A stretch of 64,000 nt of DNA from assembly GCA_003452935.1 (NCBI GenBank), contig DMMY01000027.1:189851-253850 (forward strand). Direction: 5' to 3'. The notes under the pieces were generated by a model. It searched no databases and was not told the origin of the DNA. It saw only the letters and a list, made by a program, of their open reading frames with translations. Below are positions 60,218 to 64,000 of this stretch, in pieces (position 1 is the stretch's first letter; the number at the start of each line of letters is the position of its first letter). Position numbers and translations under genes: made by a program. Source of the stretch: Elusimicrobiota bacterium (GTDB lineage Bacteria > Elusimicrobiota > Elusimicrobia > UBA1565 > UBA9628).

Positions 60218-61083
60218 GCCTTTTTCTTGGCGGCCTTCTTGTCCTTCGTGAGAGGGTAATAACCCACCTCTGCGCATATCTTCTGTCCTTGTGGTCCGAG
60301 GACCCAGTCGACAAAGCTCTTCTTTGCGCCGTCGGGTTTGCCGGCGGTGTAGAAGTACAAGGCGCGGGAAATGGGATAGGAGCCGTCGAGCACATGAGCG
60401 ATGGTAGGCTCCACGGCCGGTCCCTTCTCATCCTTGCTGACGCTGAGCGCCCTGATTCCCTTTCCGTAGGCGATGCCGCCGTAGCCGATAGCGCTCTTGT
60501 CCTTGGAGATGGCGTTGATGACCGCGGCCGTGCCGGGCAGGCTGAGCACTTCAGGCGCGAAGTCCTGGTTTTCCAGCACATGCTCCTTGAAGTAGGCGTA
60601 CGTCCCCGAGTTGTTTTCCCGGCCGTAGACGATGATCTGGCCGAGCTTCACGCCGAGCTCGTCCCATTGCGTCATCTTCCCCGTGTAGATGGCCTTGGCC
60701 TGCGCCAGGTTGATGGTCTTGAGGGGATTGGACTGCTGGACATAGATGGCCAGCCCATCCTGCGCCACCGGGATCTCTGCGACATCCTTGCCGTGCTTTT
60801 TCTTGACCGAGGCCTTTTCCTCCGGTTTCATGGGCCGGGACGCCTCGGCGATGTCCGTCGAGCCGTTGATCAAGGCCGCGATGCCGGTGCCCGAGCCCCC
60901 GCCCGTGACCTGTATGACCATGCCGGGATGCGCCTTCATGTATTCCTCGGCCCAGCGCTGGCCCAGGATGACCATGGTGTCGGAACCTTTGATCGTCACC
61001 GTCTTGCCGGCGGCTTGAGCCGCGCTAGCGAGAAAACCTGCGGCCAGCAGGACCGCGACAGTCTTGAGTGCGTTTGATTTCAT
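60214..61083 (-). CDS. pstS: Periplasmic phosphate-binding protein PstS
   Basis: 289 residues from the ATG at 61083 with GGAG 6 nt upstream. Signal peptide LKTVAVLLAAGFLASAAQAA. Phosphate-contacting motifs: TIKGSDTMVILGQRW, VTGGGSGTGIAALINGSTDI, and YGRENNSGTYAYFKEHVL. It hands phosphate to PstCA. The C-terminal Lys-rich tail (KDKKAAKKKA) is unusual. A Pho-box-like site with a TAAGAT -10 lies 65-95 bp upstream. Confidence 0.94.
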   Translation of the reverse strand: MKSNALKTVAVLLAAGFLASAAQAAGKTVTIKGSDTMVILGQRWAEEYMKAHPGMVIQVTGGGSGTGIAALINGSTDIAEASRPMKPEEKASVKKKHGKDVAEIPVAQDGLAIYVQQSNPLKTINLAQAKAIYTGKMTQWDELGVKLGQIIVYGRENNSGTYAYFKEHVLENQDFAPEVLSLPGTAAVINAISKDKSAIGYGGIAYGKGIRALSVSKDEKGPAVEPTIAHVLDGSYPISRALYFYTAGKPDGAKKSFVDWVLGPQGQKICAEVGYYPLTKDKKAAKKKA

Positions 61084-61147
61084 CCGCTTCTCCTTGGTCT
61101 TGTCGGTTTTAGTGTATCGAATGCCGCCGTCCGCTTCCATAGAAGCC

Positions 61148-61177
61148 ATCTTAACGCCGGATGACGATTGAATGACG
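61148..61177 (-). promoter_or_regulatory. Pho-box-like site and -10 upstream of pstS
   Basis: On the minus strand CGTCATT-CAAT-CGTCATC (61177-61160): two 7-mers separated by 4 nt, the period-11 layout of PhoB sites (consensus CTGTCAT). TAAGAT (61153-61148) follows 6 nt further, as in activated pho promoters. Confidence 0.6.
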
Positions 61178-61190
61178 GACATTTCATCGA

Positions 61191-62393
61191 TCAGAACCTC
61201 AACGACACGTCCGCCAAGAGACGGTTGACGGCCTTGTCCCCGGGGCTCAACCGCGGGTCGATCACGTTCGTGACAAAGTATTTGGCCTTGAGCTGCAGCC
61301 AGCTTGCCGGCGCGTAGGCCGCCCAGAAGATGTGCCCGCTGCGGTTCGTGCCTCCGTCGCCGAAGTCCGAGTCGGCCACGTCGGCCACCGTCGCATCGGT
61401 CTGCGCGTACTTCTTGAAGTACGCGAGCTCCCAGGTATGCGCCGCCTTGGCCTCCCCGAGGATGAGCCCGAACTGATAGCCGTCGCGGGCCCTCGGGCCG
61501 GTCACGGTCGTGTCATTGTTCCGCGCCCGGAAGTTGCGCGCCAGGGTCGCCTGGAAGGAGAGCGGAGTCTTGTCGATGGCCGTGGAGAGCTGCCCGGTGA
61601 GCTCGCCGACGCCGAACCGGTTGAGCAGCACGCCGGAGGTGGAGGCCGCCGTGCGTCGGTTGCCGTCCTGGGCGCAGGTCGCGGCAAAGGCATTGCGGTT
61701 CTCGTCGCTCCACTTATGGTACGCGGCCGCCAGTCTCAGCTTGCCGGCCATGGGCAGAGGCGTTTCCGCTCCCAATTGCTGGGAGAATACCCACTGGTTC
61801 TTGCCCGCGCTGGACTGCTCGCCGGCGACCATTTGCATGGCATTGGCGAACACCTGGATCCCGGTGTTGGGCAGGATCCATTGCGCGCCCTCCCCGAACC
61901 CCTCGGGATTCAAGTCCGGGTCCCATATGAGGTCGGAGGAGTATGTCCACCACAGAGGCATGGGCATCTTCCCTGAAGTCAGGGTGATTGACCCGTTTGG
62001 GGACAACGAGGGCTTCCATTGCGCATAGGCGCGGTCGATATAGATGCCCTTCTGGCTGGAGAGATTTCCATAGGTCTGGTTTGTGGACGCCTGCTCCCCG
62101 GTTCCCGATGCGAGCCGCAAGCCCAAGAGCACGTTATCCGGCAGCTGGACGTCCGCGCCGACGCGCAGGCGCAGACGATTGCGGTTGCGGTCGACCGTGT
62201 TGGCGCCTCTTCGGGAGATGGCGTCGTAGCGCAAGCGCAGATCGCCGCCCAGGCTCACCTGCTGCACCACGTCGCTGAGCTTGATCTTCCCCCATGGGGC
62301 GGGCTCGGCTTGCGCCGTCGCCGCCATGCAGGCCAGGCCCGCGGCAAGCGCCGCGCGCCAGGGATTGGTCTTCTTTGTCGTCATTCGGTTCAT
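61191..62393 (-). CDS. Phosphate-regulon outer-membrane porin
   Basis: 400 residues. Signal peptide ALAAGLACMAATAQA. The mature part is a beta-barrel with an N-terminal LGGDLRLRYDAISRRGANTV, strands such as LRLRVGADVQLPDNVLLGLR, and a terminal LLADVSLRF. It resembles the putative-porin family seen beside pst genes (an OprO/OprP-like role), although the arginine ladder that gives phosphate selectivity cannot be checked here. It is the first gene before pstS on the same strand, with its own Pho-box-like site. Confidence 0.82.
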   Translation of the reverse strand: MNRMTTKKTNPWRAALAAGLACMAATAQAEPAPWGKIKLSDVVQQVSLGGDLRLRYDAISRRGANTVDRNRNRLRLRVGADVQLPDNVLLGLRLASGTGEQASTNQTYGNLSSQKGIYIDRAYAQWKPSLSPNGSITLTSGKMPMPLWWTYSSDLIWDPDLNPEGFGEGAQWILPNTGIQVFANAMQMVAGEQSSAGKNQWVFSQQLGAETPLPMAGKLRLAAAYHKWSDENRNAFAATCAQDGNRRTAASTSGVLLNRFGVGELTGQLSTAIDKTPLSFQATLARNFRARNNDTTVTGPRARDGYQFGLILGEAKAAHTWELAYFKKYAQTDATVADVADSDFGDGGTNRSGHIFWAAYAPASWLQLKAKYFVTNVIDPRLSPGDKAVNRLLADVSLRF

Positions 62394-62485
62394 CCCTCCC
62401 TATCCGGCTATTTGCTGGTCTTGGCTTCGCAAGAGATGATACCGGCAAGGGCTGGCCCCGCTCCATAGCAGCGGGCTCTAGCCTG

Positions 62486-62503
62486 GATGACCGCTAGATG
62501 ACG
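62486..62503 (-). promoter_or_regulatory. Pho-box-like site upstream of the porin
   Basis: On the minus strand CGTCATC-TAGC-GGTCATC, again two 7-mers with a 4-nt spacer, 93 bp before the porin ATG. The following -10 is weak (TAGAGC at 62480-62475). Confidence 0.55.
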
Positions 62504-62515
62504 GCTCGCCGGGAG

Positions 62516-62743
62516 CTAGGCCGCGATCGGCAGGGTGAAGCTGAAAGTCGAGCCGCGGCCCGGCCGGCTCTCGACGGCGATTGAACCTTCGCGTGCTTCC
62601 ACGATGTGCTTGACGACGGCGACGACGCCCTGGCCCACGGCTGCAGTGATGGTCACGGCCCCGTCTTCCTTAATTAACTTGACGGCAATCGCCGTGCCGT
62701 CCTCGCGGACGAAGGTGATGATGCAGCGGGACATCATCCGCAC
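62516..62743 (-). pseudogene. Remnant of a PhoR-type histidine kinase
   Basis: 75 codons. AVVKHIVEAREGSIAVESRP then GRGSTFSFTLPIAA is the exact C-terminal end of a HATPase domain. The preceding part (FVREDGTAIAVKLIKEDGAV) is the strand before the N/G1 boxes, but the DTGxGI and F-box regions that should lie between the two parts are missing, so an internal deletion has occurred. No HisKA, PAS or membrane part remains upstream. Its place next to a Pho-box-regulated pst operon suggests a former phoR. Confidence 0.7.
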
Positions 62744-63123
62744 CTCATGCGGATATTATGCGTGCTATTCTCCGCAGATAGACATATGGACGATCCGATT
62801 GCCCACGGACGCTGGAACGGATGTCGAAACGGAACTGGAGGCGACGACGTCCTATATCTTGGCGCGAGCGACGCAACCAGAGAGTGCGCAAGTGGGCAAA
62901 AGACTACCCGCACTATTGGTGCGCAAATCGAAAACGGAATCCGGCTTACGTGGCGCGCGACAACCAACGCTTTCCAGATGGTCCGGCAGAAAACTATTGA
63001 AGGGCCCGACTGAAACTAGCACCATGATGATCGATGCAGCAACGATGTTAGAGGTTAAGCTACTGCATCTCTTTATGAAATCTCCGCTTGCTGCTTCAAC
63101 TTCTAGGGTCATATATCCGATGG
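62744..63123. other. Region without a recognisable gene
   Basis: About 380 bp. Open frames on both strands are short, have no start signals and match no family I know. Base composition falls towards the right, marking the edge of the accessory segment. Confidence 0.5.
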
Positions 63124-63414
63124 TTATACATCAGTGATTGCGTATTCGATCAACCTTGCACACTTCTGTTGCAGCGTGGGCTCGGTGTCGAGATTCGCTC
63201 TCCAACCTATCAGGAAATCGCGAGCTATGAACACTTCGAGAAAATAAGTCATCCCCACACTCTCGGCCTCCGCTGGAATCCGTCGCGCTTGAGGGTCGAT
63301 AATAACCATAGCTTGCGAGTCTTCGGCCCAAGGCTGTTTTGCACAGATTATCGCCTCGCTGTCGAAGGAATCCAAATCACGGACGACGTCGATTACTGTC
63401 ACCAGTTCCCCCAT
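63124..63414 (-). CDS. Small protein of unknown function, possibly immunity-like
   Basis: 96 residues. LVTVIDVVRDLDSFDSEAII then PWAEDSQAMVIIDP, and a C-terminal EPTLQQKCARLIEYAITDV. It resembles small cytosolic proteins (DUF7716-like) often found singly in accessory islands near toxin-immunity genes, but I cannot confirm the family. No signal peptide. It lies 94 bp downstream of the Imm27-like gene on the same strand. Confidence 0.55.
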   Translation of the reverse strand: MGELVTVIDVVRDLDSFDSEAIICAKQPWAEDSQAMVIIDPQARRIPAEAESVGMTYFLEVFIARDFLIGWRANLDTEPTLQQKCARLIEYAITDV

Positions 63415-63508
63415 ATTGCACCGTATCCATTGATAAGCGCGGGGTTGTAGCCGCCTGCCTCTGTCCCAAGCAACCGAGATGTGGCTTTAACCTCTGCGAA
63501 TTCTCTCC

Positions 63509-63802
63509 TCATTCGATGTCGCTTCCGTATTTTGCTTTAGCTTGTTCTCGTGAGAGATGCTTCAGCGTAGGCGGGCCGCCTCCGTGCCTTTCACTTTGAG
63601 GATACATTTGTTCCCAATAACGACCGTCGTCGGGATCTTGAAACAACGTTTCCCAGGCCCCCCATTGCTTGCTGATGGAAATCTTAATGAGATGATGAGC
63701 GGTTAGCCATTTAATCCGTTCGCAGATAGGGTCGGCACGAGTTTGGCCGTTCTCGACGATCCATTTCCCCATCAACTCAGTCTCTTGTGGATCCAATTTC
63801 AT
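63509..63802 (-). CDS. Imm27-like immunity protein
   Basis: 97 residues from the ATG at 63802. The pattern LDPQETELMGKWIVENG, then CERIKWLTAHHLIKI, GAWETLFQDPDDGRYWEQMY and HGGGPPTLKHLSREQAKAKY matches the Imm27 family, immunity proteins of bacterial polymorphic toxins. Most of the family signature (DPDDGRYWExxYPQSExHGGGPP) is intact. The frame extends 27 codons upstream without family similarity. No toxin is in the window; it could lie beyond the right edge, which would be upstream on this strand, or the gene may be an orphan. Confidence 0.72.
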   Translation of the reverse strand: MKLDPQETELMGKWIVENGQTRADPICERIKWLTAHHLIKISISKQWGAWETLFQDPDDGRYWEQMYPQSERHGGGPPTLKHLSREQAKAKYGSDIE

Positions 63803-64000
63803 ATATTCAAGGTAAGCGGATAATGTCACTATAGCTTCAAGATAGAATCGGTCCATCCGAAACAACGAACAAGACTGTCGCACCTCCTTCGCAGGTTATC
63901 GCTTTGTACTTCAAGTCCTAAGCTAATGTTTGATGTCAAAATCTGTCTTGTCTCTTGTGGGATCTGATATTCATCGATCTGTTGCGTCCCACCGATTCGA

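Noticed and set aside
62535..63137. A 200-codon plus-strand frame across the kinase remnant
   Set aside because: It is low-complexity and antisense to the HATPase remnant, with no recognisable domain.

Overview
This is a GC-rich bacterial chromosome segment. Genes are densely packed on both strands, often with 4-bp start/stop overlaps. Many proteins are exported: lipoproteins, outer-membrane barrels, and proteases with long Ala/Pro-rich leaders. Proteins with FlgD-like or T9SS-like C-terminal Ig domains, the leader family and the general gene mix suggest a Gram-negative of the Elusimicrobiota type. That placement is an inference; no rRNA or other marker is present to prove it. I found no rRNA, tRNA or CRISPR array.

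Positions 1-14.9 kb (minus strand) hold a polyunsaturated-fatty-acid (Pfa-type) synthase operon read from a promoter near 14.87 kb. The order is pfaD (enoyl reductase), pfaA (KS-AT-ACP-ACP-KR-DH), a DUF4384 lipoprotein, then pfaC (KS-CLF-AT-DH-DH-third hot-dog domain), which runs off the left edge. The order ER first, KS-AT-ACP-KR second, KS-CLF-AT-DH third resembles the myxobacterial pfa1-pfa2-pfa3 layout. The lipoprotein gene in the middle is unusual.

15-33.5 kb is mixed housekeeping and accessory DNA: an ORF6N protein, a SpoVG-like protein, an OmpA-like protein, an IGHMBP2-type helicase, a REP-associated transposase bracketed by inverted repeats, a cardiolipin-synthase-like phospholipase D, an exported TldE/TldD-like pair, SixA with an outer-membrane protein, a diguanylate cyclase, RsmD with a PD-(D/E)XK nuclease, a receiver/metallo-beta-lactamase fusion, a cupin, a ferredoxin and a metallophosphoesterase. 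33.5-41.6 kb has small membrane and exported proteins, a double-receiver regulator, a GT87 glycosyltransferase and an aromatic amino-acid operon (DAHP synthase, aroA, aroC, prephenate dehydrogenase).

41.7-56 kb is rich in secreted enzymes. Four of them (EEP nuclease/phosphatase, HExxH protease, LOG-like protein, bleomycin-hydrolase-like protease) share one architecture: signal sequence, about 90-130 Ala/Pro-rich residues, a short hydrophobic-FD motif, then the enzyme domain. The stretch also has a DUF2235 hydrolase, a mosaic FN3/Ig protein with an AT-rich N-terminal part, an orphan sorting-domain remnant, a PDZ-alpha/beta hydrolase and a 5'-truncated fic gene. 56.1-62.8 kb is a phosphate regulon (porin, pstS-C-A-B-B, phoU) with two Pho-box-like sites and the wreck of a PhoR-type kinase. 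The right edge (63.1-63.9 kb) is less GC-rich and carries an Imm27-like immunity gene.

Three genome-scale signals stand out. (1) A double-hairpin element is inserted in frame in three genes, with compensating stem changes. (2) A GGTGCCGGAGAT repeat family occurs in inverted pairs, one pair bracketing the transposase. (3) Many transcription-unit heads have a -10 box only 4-9 nt before the start codon, which predicts leaderless mRNAs.
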